Source of the DNA: Nephromyces sp. MM_2019
Taxonomy: Eukaryota; Apicomplexa; Aconoidasida; Nephromycida
Direction: 5' to 3'
DNA: 64,000 bases
NCBI GenBank assembly: GCA_015657535.1
Contig: JADHZB010000262.1
Span: 1-64,000 of the forward strand
Numbering within the stretch: the first letter of the stretch is position 1; each line of letters begins with the position of its first letter. The position numbers and the translations under genes are program-made. The notes below the pieces were generated by a model. It was not told where the DNA came from. It was given only the letters and a program-made list of their open reading frames with translations, and did no database searches. Below, piece after piece: positions 52,190-64,000 of this stretch.

Positions 52190-54433
52190 TTACCACTGTA
52201 TAGGAGTGAGATGTGTATTCATAAGGTTAGAATTGCCTATGGAATCCTTTAAACTATGGTAATTTACAGAAAGCCATGGAGATAATATATTAGAGCTAGG
52301 TGTTGAGGATTCAGGAGATAATGTCTTGTTTAAATATGAAAGTATAGGGTAGATATGTGGATATTCCTCGGGTTGGACAAACTGTGTGTTATTGTCCGAG
52401 TGTAAAAGTTTTTCCAGTTCATCCATAAAGGACTTTTCCTTTCGGAGAATATGAAATTTGTTATTACTAGTTAATAAACCATTGGAAGTTTGCTGCTCAT
52501 TATTGAGAATATTTTCATATAATGAGGAGTGACCTCCACCATTTAGACATCCTTTTGGACAGGCCATGAGCTCTATGTAGTCATAATCAGTTAAATTATC
52601 TATTGAAGCTGGCTTGAGAGGACCTTTAGGAGTTGAAGGGCTTTTGTTTGTTAATCCTTTTACGATCCTAGTTATGTTTTTCAATCCATAGGAGATAGCA
52701 AACCTCAGCACAACTTTTCCTTCAACTTCAAGAGTAAGTTCCTAAAGAATTTCATATATGTAAAAAGGTGTTATATATATTTTCGAAGATCAATTCACTA
52801 GCAAATGCCATAGGAATTTATCTTTTGATGTGAATACCTTAAAGTCTTGGTTTTTAGTACTTTTAAATTGTAAAGGGCCATTGATATCAATCCCATATAA
52901 TGCTTTAGCAGCAAAGCGAAAAAGACATTCGGCATATCCACCATTGGAACTGTTATTTCTTGCAATTCTTAGGGGTATTTTATTTTTGCTATTCCAAACA
53001 GTGTCATTAGCGCAAGTTTCTCCGTGAAAAAAAATAGAAAAGGTTGATGGATTGATTATATTATCAGCGTTTCTCTCTGATAGATCTTCGAATTTCACGT
53101 CATAGATAGCAAATAATTCCAATATTTCTGATGTTGTAATGACTATGTTCACATCAGAGTTAGAGTTGTGTGAATTTCCCTTAAAGTTTATTTCTGGCCT
53201 AGCTGCTTCCACCTTTTTATCATAACAAGGCATCACGCATACATGAAAAATGTCGTCTGGATGAAGGTATTCCATGTAATTTTTAGAAGATGGTGTAAAT
53301 TTATCCTCTTCAGTAGTGTCTGAGTGTGATTCAAGTGCTTGCTCAGAAGTGGATGCTGGGCTGAGATTATGACTGTTCGAGTTTGTTGGATTTGGTATAT
53401 CAATCTTTTTCTGCCTTGTGTATTGGTCAGATTGATTATATACTAGTTTTAGTTTGGAGGGCTTTCTATGATTTAGATAAATAAGTACCAGTTTCTGAAA
53501 AAGTTTCTTGTATTGATTAAATTGTGGGAGTTCCAATGGAGAAGTACAACGAGTGATTGAATGGAATTTTTTCATTCTAGATTGGTTTTCTGCTTCCCTG
53601 AGGAGCGATTTGACCAGGATTCCTTGAATTTGCTGAGATGATCTGACTTTGCTAATGACTTCGAATGAATTCTGATCCATATTCTTTTGAGCGTACAGAA
53701 CCCAAGAAGGGCAATGTGAGCATATTAGAGGAAGCTTACGAGAGGCGAATGAAGTTGTGACATTTGAATCGTTGTTGATTCTCATTTGGGTAGAAGTGGT
53801 TGCAAGTAACTTATCATAGGAAGAAAAAAATTCTTTTTGGGATTCCAAAATCGCGATTGATTCGCTAAGTGACATATCAAAGACATAGTCAAACCCGATG
53901 AAGTGAAAGAATCCAGAAAGTTTGCGCATTACTAATTCATCTGAGGCATCGAAATAACGCGCAAGTGCGGTCCTGCTTTGGGGAGAAATCGAAATAACGG
54001 AAAAAGATTTTTCTTTCAGTTGTATAAGGAATTGATCAACACTTTGTTGTTGCTTGAAAACCAATTCTGAAGTGGTAGCACAACCGCTGCAGCTCAAGCA
54101 GTCACTCATAGTAACACGGGCAACATAGTCATCCCTAATGGGAGCGGTTGTGGTTCGATCGGGATTTTCATTGGGAGGAGTATCTGTTTCAAGGTGGTTA
54201 GATCTTGACTCTGTGTTTGTTTGTTGTTCGATATATGTGGGTGCACTACTTTTTAATTTCTTGGAAGCTGGTTGCAATCTTATTATACCGGATTGTTTGG
54301 GTAATGTCCCGGCTGCCCCCCTCGGAGTTGGAGGAGATTTCTCAACTTTCTGGATGGCTCCTGATATGCATTCCTGTGAAATTATGGAGAAGTCATCGAT
54401 ATTAATTTCTAATTTCACTGTGTTTGTCGACAT
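52190..54433 (-). CDS. NAR1: NAR1 / IOP1, cytosolic iron-sulfur assembly factor
   Basis: Two minus-strand exons, 54433-52838 and 52741-52190, joined in phase 0; 715 residues against about 480 in yeast and human. NAR1 is an Fe-only-hydrogenase-like protein of the CIA pathway. It passes [4Fe-4S] clusters from the scaffold to the CIA targeting complex in the cytosol. Visible: SQEC (Cys22) and DCLSCSGC (Cys112, 115, 118) for the N-terminal cluster; CSHCPSW (238-241); VMPCYDKK (Cys403); ACPKGCLNGGG (Cys593, 597) for the second cluster. All eight or so expected Cys positions are present. The extra length is a Ser/Asn-rich insert at about 285-390, another at about 30-100 and a Ser-rich tail. The chain ends PIQW; a C-terminal aromatic residue is typical of CIA targeting-complex clients. 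Confidence 0.93.
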
Positions 54434-57400
54434 TTTTTGGTAGAAGGTGATTTATAGACTTAGGTAATTTCAGGTCTTCAGCGTATGGTGGGTGTGCCTC
54501 CCATGCATACTTGAGCCTTCAATGTGCTCAATACGATTTAATAATTAGGCAAACCTCAGCAGTGAAGAGTTATCTATGCTTGGTTATAGTTAGAAAGATA
54601 TACAGGCTAAAAATATGAGAAGAGGGGTCAGAAAGGAGGAGGTCTGATTCGAGACATGTAAATTGATTCGATGAAAAATCTTTTTAATTTGTTGAATTAT
54701 TTGAAAGGATGCAAAGAGGATAAATAAAATTCTATCAACATAAAAAATCAAAAATCATTTCATTAGAAATAAAAAAATAAAATGTATTTTATCAATAACC
54801 GCATTACATCAGCAACAATCAACGTCAAAACAGGAAAAATATTCATGATAAAAAGCGTACATTATTAGCATTAGCTTTTTTTCTATTACAACCTAAGATT
54901 TTTATGAGTACTCACATGCATGCCTTAAAGTAAAGATATTTTTTAAAATCAATAATAACTAGCTAGTGTCATGCTACAGGCTAAAAATTTATCCCATAAC
55001 ACACTCACCTAAGCTACTATATATACCTTGTGCGAGTTGATCATAAACATCTTTTATATATATATATACACTTCCAAAGTAAGATAGTAGCCATGAAATC
55101 AATAATTGACATGACATGTGTTTATAAATGATAAATATACACAGTTTATGGAGAAATGAGTTAGCTATCATGAAGATAACGATGTGTTTACATACTCACA
55201 TGTTAGCTCCAAACACCTTAAAGCTTACAATATTACATCGAAGCCAGTATGCTATTTGTGAAGGTGTAAAATAAACTTGGGTAAGTAATTCAAGATTTAA
55301 GATTTAGTAATCAAACTCACATGAGCGGTACAAGCAAGACTTAATATTTAAATTACTCAAAAAAGAGCTCAGCCTTTTAAAAAGTTTTCAAATCAATGGT
55401 TTTTAGTAAACCTTTAAGAACAGTTAATTCATTTTTATATTGACTTATACGAGTCTTTAATCAAACGAACTCTAAGAGGCCAAATATTTAATTGGAACCT
55501 GTTTAGTACAAAGGATTCATACAAAAAACAATTTAATTGAAGTAAATAAAGAAATTTGCTAGATATAAACACAAGGTTACAAAATTATAATTAATTTTAA
55601 TAAAACTAATTATAAGCTTTTTCATTGTGTAACAAGAGCAGATAGATAGATGACTTTTCTAAATATATAATAAAAAAAATATTTTAATTTTTAATTAATT
55701 CAATCTAATTGGAAAATAAGATAAATTAATTTACTAAAATTGTGAAAAATATAAGTAATTATTAGGAAAAATAAGTGCTGTATTTTGCTTGTAACTATTA
55801 TTTTGTTAATCGGTGAATTATTTTAAAAAGCCCTTAAATAAAGCTGTCTACAAATTTGTATCCATATTAGATAGTTTTATATTAAGAGTGTATATAAAAA
55901 TGAAACCTGCATAATCAATACTACTTGTTTTTCTGAGTCTTTTAAATTGATTACAATTTATGAGCCTAATTAACATGTATGACTTTTTAGCCATTATGGG
56001 GTTCAGCATAATAAAAAAGTAGGAAGAATAAATTCTTTAAATTGCTTAAGTCATGATATTTATTTTTGGAAAGTTTTCAAACATTTGAAATACACCCACA
56101 GTTCAAACACAAGATAAGGAAAATGGAACTACATAATTTAGAGAATAAAAGCATGATTTTCAATTTACAGAAAGAAAATTTTAATTATAAGCTTGATAAA
56201 AAACTCCTATCAATTCAATTAAGTAGTACATGATTTACACAACTTAGGGAGTAAGACATGAAACTATATTTATCCTGCTTGCAGAAAATGTTGCTTTTAC
56301 TTTTTAATTAAATCTCCAGTCCAATTTTACGAGTTTATCACTAGTTCCTGGTCATTTTAGTTGCTTTAGTGAATTATTTTTCAATAAAAGCACATACGTA
56401 ACTGAATTTTTCAAAGTTTCAATTAAAACTCAACACCAATTAAACAGTCATTGTTTTGCAATTTTGTACTGCTTTTTAACGCAAGAAAAATAAAACATAT
56501 CATTAATCCAGATTTTATATGTGGCTCCTAAATTCCTTGCTTCAAGATACCGTAAGCTTCTTATAACTTACTACTCTTTTAGCTAGTTAAAACAATTGTT
56601 TGTAGATTGCGATGATTATGTGATTTAATCTTTTTGTAGCATTGAAAAAATCTATAATTAAAACTGCTTCATGATTATCAATCAGATACACTATATTAAG
56701 AAATTCATAATGATCAGGCTTTTAAGACATATATATAGTCGTAGCTCAATAGCATTCTTGATGGTCTTTTGTGTTAGGTTAAGTCTATTACAATTTAATT
56801 TTACATTATCATTTCAAACTAGATGCTAGCTAGCTAGCTAGCTATTAGATTCAAGTATTGCTAATCTACTATTAGTAACTCCATTATCATGGGACCTTTT
56901 GAAATGTGTAAGTTTAGTAAACCCCATACGTCAAGAATTTTCCTAGTATTAAAATCTATAGCAAATTCCTGGGTCTTTTATTTTCTTGGGTCTTGTCCAA
57001 AGATTCCAGATCGTATTTCAAATGGATGTGATGGCTTCTACTCAAGTGTGAATTATCAAAGAAACATATTATTTCCTTGTGTATCTGTAAATTTCTTAAT
57101 TCCCAAAAATCTTGCTTGATATGTCAATTAGCTATCTTTTTTAAAGCAATTGCTAAAATGGGGCGTTAGCAAATTAAACTTTCGGCCCAAGCCTTGTGAA
57201 GCTAATTAAAAAAGGCAAATTATTGTTTTAGCACTGTTTTATCTGGGCTATAATTTTTTTATAATAGCATAACATAATTAACTAAGTCATTTTAAGGAGT
57301 GTCTGCGCTAATATACTAACCCGATTAATATTGTGACTTGAAGTGTTTACTTTTGATTGATTTCCTATTTCGAAAGATAAGATTATGGAAAATTATCACT

Positions 57401-60400
57401 TCTAAAAAGTGTGACTTTCGTTCAGTTCATTAAACAAATATATGATAAACTTAATATTAGCAAAAAAGGTGAATAAAACACTCAAACGTAAAAAATATAT
57501 AAACAAATATTAAAGCAGGATGCTTTTTACAATGCTAAGTTGTAATAAGGTGAGCGGGCACATCCGCGATAAATGTGAAACAATGCCAAGTTAAATCAGT
57601 TAATTCATTCTTTTCTTAAAAACGAAATTCGTCACATTGCTGCTAGTTGAATTAGTAATTAACGCTACGGAAGAATTTTCACAACATAAATTACACTTTA
57701 AAAAAAAAATTTAAACATTCACTACATTTCATGAAGTTTGCTCTGTTGTTAAAAAACTTGTGAAAAAATTACGTACGGGTGTACAAGTGAATACAAGAAC
57801 ATATAATTATCACACACAATGCCTATCTCGAAATTTGACTTTTACAACATTTCCTAAAAAGTTAAAAAAATTGACACATACAGATTTAACCCCTACCTCA
57901 TAAAAACATTCAGTATCGAATTGTTGGAATAAATTGAACATCTAAAACACTGGTAGATCTTTATGAATATAAATTTATACTTATATACATAGTTTTTCAA
58001 ATATCTAACTTTCCCAAAAAATCACTTACGTCGTCTCTGTTTTTTATATTCATTTTTACCGAAACATTATTGACTCAACAGATCATACTATATATAATTA
58101 AACCCATTACACTTCTTTTTACCAGATACCTGCTGAAACATTTCCAACCTATCAGAAATTTAATCCTAACTTTTCAAATAGTAATTAATCATCATACAAC
58201 TTCTATCACAAAAGCACTTTTTAACACTTGTTACAAACCAATTTTTTTTTATTCTAATAACACACATCATCTATTTCAATTCCTCATTATTGAATTACTA
58301 TTCTTTATAAAGTAAACCACTTAACACACAGCTAACGATATAACATATACATTAACACCTCTTTTATCAAATTAAATCTTCACTCATAAAAATGTTTTCA
58401 AGCTCCAATGCTGGGAAACATTACCAGTAGGCATGATTCACTTTCAAATTCCTTATGAACTTCTTTGTTATTATGGACTCTTAAAAGCTTTCGGAAGGTA
58501 CATATGACCTTCTATAACTTTCTCCCAGATACTATTCAGGTAATACGAAGTTTACTTCTTATATCATTCTACTTCTTAGATCCATTTCAATGAATATTGT
58601 TTTAATTCTATATCCCATAATCTATTTCATTAACTATTTGTTTGATAAATCATGATTTCACTCTAAGAATTGGCTCAATTATTCCATTTAATACAAGTTT
58701 AACTCACCCTATGAAACTATCTCATTATAGGGACTATTGCAATACTAAATTTCAATGGTTGATCTTACTTAGCATGCACCCATCTAGCTTTCATTAAACT
58801 TAAGTTTAAGACTTCGACTCATCATTTAGGCAAATCTCTTAGTATTTTGAGAAACTCTATAGCACTTTTAAGCAGAAAAAAATCACAATTTTACAATTTC
58901 TATCCCTCTATTAATCAGCTAAGTCAGTGAATTATACTGGAATTTTTTGTGAGCTTTTTAAAGTTTGTTTTTGCTTCTCTCATGGCTTTTGGGAGATCCA
59001 AGTCTTTAAGATGAACACCAAAGGAAATATAAGCCTAGAGATTTAACCTATGCAAAATACCTTTAAATAGAATTCTCAACCTGTTCAACCACACAACCCA
59101 AGTAAAATCAAATTTGCATATATACCACCTTCAATCTATCTCTTTTGCACGCGAAAGCTAACTAAGGCTCTTATTTATGTCTAATCAATCGGACTATCTT
59201 ATTATGATACACTTACTGTTACTTAATATTATATAATTCATATTCTTCGATTAGTGTAGAATTTATTACAAGAGTGTCAGCCTAGAAACTGATTCAAAAT
59301 ATATCAGGCTGCTTATAAACAAACCTCAACAATTTATATCTATCCTATTAAATCCTAATCAATTATCAAATCTACTTATTTTGACTGAAATAAATTATTA
59401 TTTTAGCTTAAAATTTCAAAGTAAACATACCAAAAGCTTCAATTCAACTATATAAGCTTAATCTAAAATCCTAGTTACTATTTGAACGCTTTCATATCTT
59501 AATCTGAATAATAACCATATTCAAATGTCTAATTTTAACCTCTCGTACTGAGCGATCATCACAAGAACAGTTACTGAGCAAGTTACTACTACTGAGTACA
59601 CCATCATTTATGTTCTGAGATTACATGCAAACTACTTTCCATTTCCACTTCCCATCTCACTTAACAATACTTGATTACACCCAAATCCTGGCGATTAAAA
59701 GGAGCTCAAAATCCCATAGGCTACTCAATAGCATATTGAAAAATGGAAGCATTCTACATCTCATCCAATCAGTCTCAATATATCACAGATAGCCCCTTTT
59801 ATAGAAACTTTAGCATTTCATACACCTAAAGGGTAATCCACCGGAATTTCGGTGACTCAATGAATTTGAGTTTCTTCAGCCATATTCTATTGGCTAAATA
59901 TTCTCTTTTGGAAAGGTATATACAATAAACTACACTAAGGCAGCAAATTAAACGCTTTTTAATCAGAAATACAGAAGAATAGCAAAGAATTTTTCTGGAA
60001 TAGTCGAATGTAAATTACAATTGTAAATGACAAATGATATGGCTAGGAAGTTTAATTGACTATCAGCAATAACAATTGAATTTCAGAGATTTATTAGCTT
60101 ATTGAAACTCACCCTACTACAACACTCAGAAAGCAAGCACAAGTTACATCAACAACTATAATCCTAATAGGAATCTTGGCATTTGCTTCACTACACCTTT
60201 TTTACCTATCTATTTCGTGTAGGAGCTGAATGATTTTTATTTTCAAATTTAACATGAAACCATTTTAAGTAATCAGTAGATAGACTTATAGCTATGAAAA
60301 AAGTTCTTTATTCTGTCAATCGAAGATAAAATTCACCCTTATCATAATTATTGAATATTTCGTTCTTTTAGAACTGTTTTATAACCATTCATATAATTTT

Positions 60401-60813
60401 TTTCTATTTTTAATCCCATAATTTTATACTTAATACAATCTCTACATATTCATACATTCATACTAACTTTGAATTCTTTGATCCTATCTATACATAATAT
60501 TGCCTCACATAAAGGGTCCTCTCTCAAACTTGCATGATCACAACAGCTTCAAACACATTGTTCCGACTTACTCAGCTACACACCTGCTACATTTCCACTA
60601 ATAAAAATAATATTAACTATAAGATCTATAACACAAACCACTAGAAAGATTAATTCTAACACTTGCAGGACAAACTCAAAACCAGCCATTTAACTATCTT
60701 GGCTAATCTTTATCAAAAGTTCACAAGGCTAAATATAAACAATAGTAGAAATTTAGGATATTGTTTATTTAAATTTCTTAATTTTTTATATATAATTGAA
60801 TTCACCCAATACA
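54434..60813. other. Largest gene-free region (6.4 kb), divergent promoters at its edges
   Basis: Between the 5' ends of NAR1 (-) and the sestrin-like gene (+). Scattered short frames (55.0, 56.9, 58.1 kb) have no family likeness. The plus strand is clearly C-rich over G from about 57.7 kb onward. A (TAGC)n tract lies at 56825-56844. No tRNA or other structured RNA was recognised. Confidence 0.55.
56825..56844. repeat. (TAGC)n tetranucleotide repeat
   Basis: Four-plus copies of TAGC in a row; the unit pairs with its own complement, so the tract is self-complementary. Unusual among the AT-only microsatellites of the window. Confidence 0.85.
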
Positions 60814-63800
60814 ATGGCCAGCACTACACCCCCCAAATTAGCTCAGGATTGTAAAGAGATTTTACTTGTACAAAATTATTGTCATGTTGCAAAAATATTA
60901 CAATTTTCTGAAGCAAATAATCTCAATGGAAATCAGTCAGATTGGTAAGTTCGATTTCTTGACAATTTTGAGATAGTTTGAAAGAATTTCTTTTATACAC
61001 TATCACTGAGTAGTTATTTCTGTATTACATATACATGAGTATAATTACACATATACATACAAATTTTATCAATTCTGTATCGTTAAGTATGATATTCATA
61101 TAATCTAAGATATTCTCTATGACCTTTCTCAGATTATAACTACACATATCAGATGTAAATATATGAACACATTATCATTTCCACAGGAATAACAGATTAA
61201 GAGAATTCAATTCATTATTTACCCTTTTCCATCAATGGGAAAACAAGGAGGACACCTCTCGTCTCGTTTTTCATCAAATATGTCGATTAGTTGATAGACT
61301 CTCCAGGATCAATCCTATTGAAGAAATGCGCAAGACAATGGTCATTATCAGACGCAAGATATTCGAGCTTGGTTATGCACCTTCTTTTGAACCATGTGTT
61401 CCTTCTCGTTTCCTATGCTTGGATGACTTGACACCAATTTCTATGGATAGCAACCCTATCTGGAAAAATATTTTTGTTGAATCACATGGACGAATAACAA
61501 CATTACACAGAGCTTTGCACATAAACCCTATGCTACATGAATATCATTATAATATGCATCACTTTATAATGATTGACGAGAGTGGACCACTACCTAGAAC
61601 TTGGAAGCATTTTTTAGCTATTTTAACCGCTTCTAGACATCACTCTGAATATATAACAAGGATGGAGAGCTGCTTATTCTTAGCCTGTGGTGGAGATATC
61701 AATTGGTTACAAGACCCAAGCAGCATACCTGTTAAGTTGAAGAGAATTCAGGTTGGTTTGTATTTTTTAATTCAATTTTTTAGGCTAAGCAGACTCTTGT
61801 TTAACTTCTTTGACAACCACACCAAGCTTATATGATTTATAAGAAACTTTGTCTTAATTTTTATATATTCCTAGTACATAACATATAAGTTAACGAACTC
61901 AAAACCAATTAATTCTACTTAAACAGAATCTGATTAGTCTGCTAGCACATAGACCTTGGGAGGTGACACAGGAAAATTTTCATGATATGATGACAGGTGT
62001 CCAGCCATGGACAATTGCAGAGCTATGCCAATCGTTATTAATTATAGCGTAAGTTTTATAGTGTTATTTAACAAATGCCCTTCATCTTTATGAAGCTTGT
62101 ATGACTAAATCTTTTCTTCCTACATCGTTCGAATTTCATATCCACCTTTCCTTGACGTCATATTCATTTTATATGAATCATGCTTATTCTAAAAAATTTG
62201 ATGGGATATTTTTTTACTCATCAAACTTCTCAAATATATCCAGATTATCTAAATTGATAATATCCAACCTTCTACCATTTTATCTTTCGACACATCTTAT
62301 CAAGATTATAATCACCAATATGATACAACCTTAACCCATAATATCTTCTTACTACAAACATCTATACAAATCAATGCTATGACAAAACATAATTACAATA
62401 TTGGACTTTACAGACACTACCTAGCTCTAACAAGTATGTGCTGGGGACTTGGTTTATCATGTGAAGATTTCGAAGATTTGGGAAGTGATGATTTATGTCC
62501 TGAAAATCCTGATGAGTTTGATGAGTCTGAGAGCTTATCACCTTCAGTCTATGACGATGTCAATTCTGATGCAGATATGAGCACTACAAGGCATGAAAGT
62601 GACACAGCCATTTCCTCATCAACTTTCCAAAGGAATGATGATTATTCACAATCTCTCAACCACAAAATAGAGACAGAAAAATACTTACTCAGTTCACAAT
62701 TGCTTCCCTGTAATTCACATAGAGACACTTCAAATTATGGCTTGAAAGACTTAAAACAAACAATACTTACGCCTATGAACCCATCACAACTTGATGGTAT
62801 TGTTAATCAAAATAGTAATGGCTATATCAAACCATCAAATAATAGGTCCGAAAGTAATGCCTCATATACACCCTCTGAACGACGTAACTTACATACAGGG
62901 AAAAATAAGAATCAAATGGAGCTAAATGAAAATGGTTTGAAGATATATATATCTTTTGTTTTATCTTTATCTAGTTGTCTACTTGAGGCAATATTTTATC
63001 ACGAATAGATTTTTATCAATCATGAAATAATATATATTTAGCACCTTATCCCGACATCTGTAAGGATTTATAAGATCTGTTGCATCACACACACCATTAT
63101 ATATATATATCAGGTACATCAGAAATTATTGATGATCGAACAAGCCGTGAAAAAATCGACTTCGAGTGTGTAGAGCAATTCAAGGAAATGTTAACACTTC
63201 TTGAAAGTCTGAAATTAGATTCCAGTGAAATGGAAAACTATGCCATTAGAGTTAAAAGGAAAGAAGTTGGTAAGCCTATATTCCCTTTTACATACTTTTT
63301 TTACTATTCAATTTTATATCTTACCATATATAAATGCGTGAAATATACAACCAGATCAATCTGCATTAAAGGATGTAATGAACCAAGCACCCAGATTAAA
63401 AACAGCTTATACAGATCAGTTTAGGAGCGATGACACTGAATATGAAAATTTCCAGTACAAACGGTTCACCAAAAAATGTTAGAATTTGCTTTATTAACCA
63501 TTTCATAAAGATAGTAAAAATATCAATACAATTTTTTTAATCATTTACTATTAAATTATTCAAATAATTTTTTAAAACCATTCCATTCATGTCGAAGATA
63601 AGGAATTCGCTTATTAAAGCCTTTACCAATTTTATTTTTACAGTAACTCGCTTGAGAAGCTACACACTTGATGATAATTGTATCCTCATTCTGGATCGCT
63701 ACTATCCTAACTCTTCAACCCTACTCTGCAATGAAATTGAATATCTTACAAGCATGAATTACCAGAGGTCTAATCTTACATTACTTTTCATTATTACTAT

Positions 63801-64000
63801 CAATGATTGATATAAAATTTTGGGGGAGGGTTATTAGATATACGTTGCTCACAAAATTCATACACATATATTTGTGTATAGTATAATTATCTTGTTTACA
63901 ACACTAATATATATATATATATATCATGTTTAATTTAGTTTTGGTGGAGTGCCTGTTGAGACAACCAAGCCACTTATTCATGCAGTTTGGAATTATTCAC
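60814..64000 (+). CDS. Sestrin-like protein (partial, runs off the window end)
   Basis: Eight plus-strand exons are visible: 60814-60944, 61187-61751, 61927-62048, 62414-62934, 63114-63269, 63355-63477, 63644-63767 and 63939 to beyond the window. All are in phase. Sestrins are helical proteins built from two AhpD-like halves; in animals SESN1-3 restrain mTORC1 through GATOR2 and sense leucine. Matches in order: DESGPLPRTWKHFLAILTAS (family GPLP..Y+HYIAIMAA), GGDINWL, LISLLAHRPWEVT (family LLAHRPW.IT), PWTIAELCQSLLIIAHYLAL (family WS..EL..A.VLLAHYHAL), a low-complexity acidic/Asn insert of about 120 residues, YTLDDN...DRYYPNSSTLL and VETTKPLIHAVWNYSH (family VDTSMLRRAIWNYIH). In the N-terminal half the peroxidase-type Cys and His are Ser197 and Glu204. 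The start ATG is the first in the open exon; an upstream exon is possible. Confidence 0.85.
63906..63924. repeat. AT microsatellite in last visible intron
   Basis: Pure AT dinucleotide tract just before the acceptor of the eighth sestrin-like exon. Confidence 0.8.

Noticed and set aside
54138..54443. Plus-strand 101-residue frame
   Set aside because: Antisense shadow of the NAR1 N-terminus, which has conserved cysteine motifs.
58070..58315. 81-residue plus-strand frame
   Set aside because: Ile/Phe/Thr/His-rich low-complexity translation without motif or neighbours.

Overview
This window looks like nuclear DNA of a protist in the phylum Apicomplexa. It is very AT-rich, most genes are interrupted by short GT-AG introns, and it encodes a calcium-dependent kinase with the CDPK7 layout (N-terminal EF-hand, PH domain, C-terminal kinase). 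It also carries a row of divergent equilibrative nucleoside transporter (ENT/SLC29) paralogues, the C-terminal half of which resembles Plasmodium-type ENTs. The species cannot be named from sequence alone. Long gene-free stretches (2-6 kb) argue against a compact piroplasm-type genome. All exon joins below were worked out by hand from splice signals, reading phase and family similarity.

Layout, left to right. 0.5-1.5 kb: three-exon orphan gene. 2.2-2.5 kb: small leader-bearing basic protein (minus). 4.5-5.6 kb: dihydropteridine reductase, five exons. 8.8-10.1 kb: ENT paralogue 1. 11.0-13.3 kb: coatomer epsilon subunit (minus, seven exons). 14.2-17.9 kb: a block of decayed bacterial genes. 19.1-28.8 kb: ENT paralogues 2, 3 and 4, all plus strand and intronless. 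34.0-36.5 kb: six-exon orphan single-pass membrane protein. 38.0-40.9 kb: eight-exon short-chain dehydrogenase (minus). 43.9-48.2 kb: eleven-exon CDPK7-like kinase (minus). 52.2-54.4 kb: NAR1, a cytosolic Fe-S assembly factor (minus, two exons). 60.8 kb to the window end: a sestrin-like gene, eight exons seen, cut off by the window edge.

The standout is the bacterial block at 14.2-17.9 kb. It holds remnants of a BamB lipoprotein, a YfgM-like protein, penicillin-binding protein 2 (MrdA), an IS200/IS605-type TnpB zinc ribbon and an ankyrin-repeat protein, all broken by frameshifts and in-frame stops. It lies between host genes with intact exons. The simplest reading is old DNA transferred from an intracellular, probably alphaproteobacterial, bacterium into the nuclear genome, where it now decays. 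The alternative is a chimeric assembly carrying a decaying symbiont genome.

The host genes do not form a single pathway. They cover nucleoside or nucleobase uptake (ENT array), secretory traffic (coatomer epsilon), calcium signalling (CDPK7-like), Fe-S protein maturation (NAR1), redox metabolism (two SDR enzymes) and possible nutrient or stress signalling (sestrin-like).
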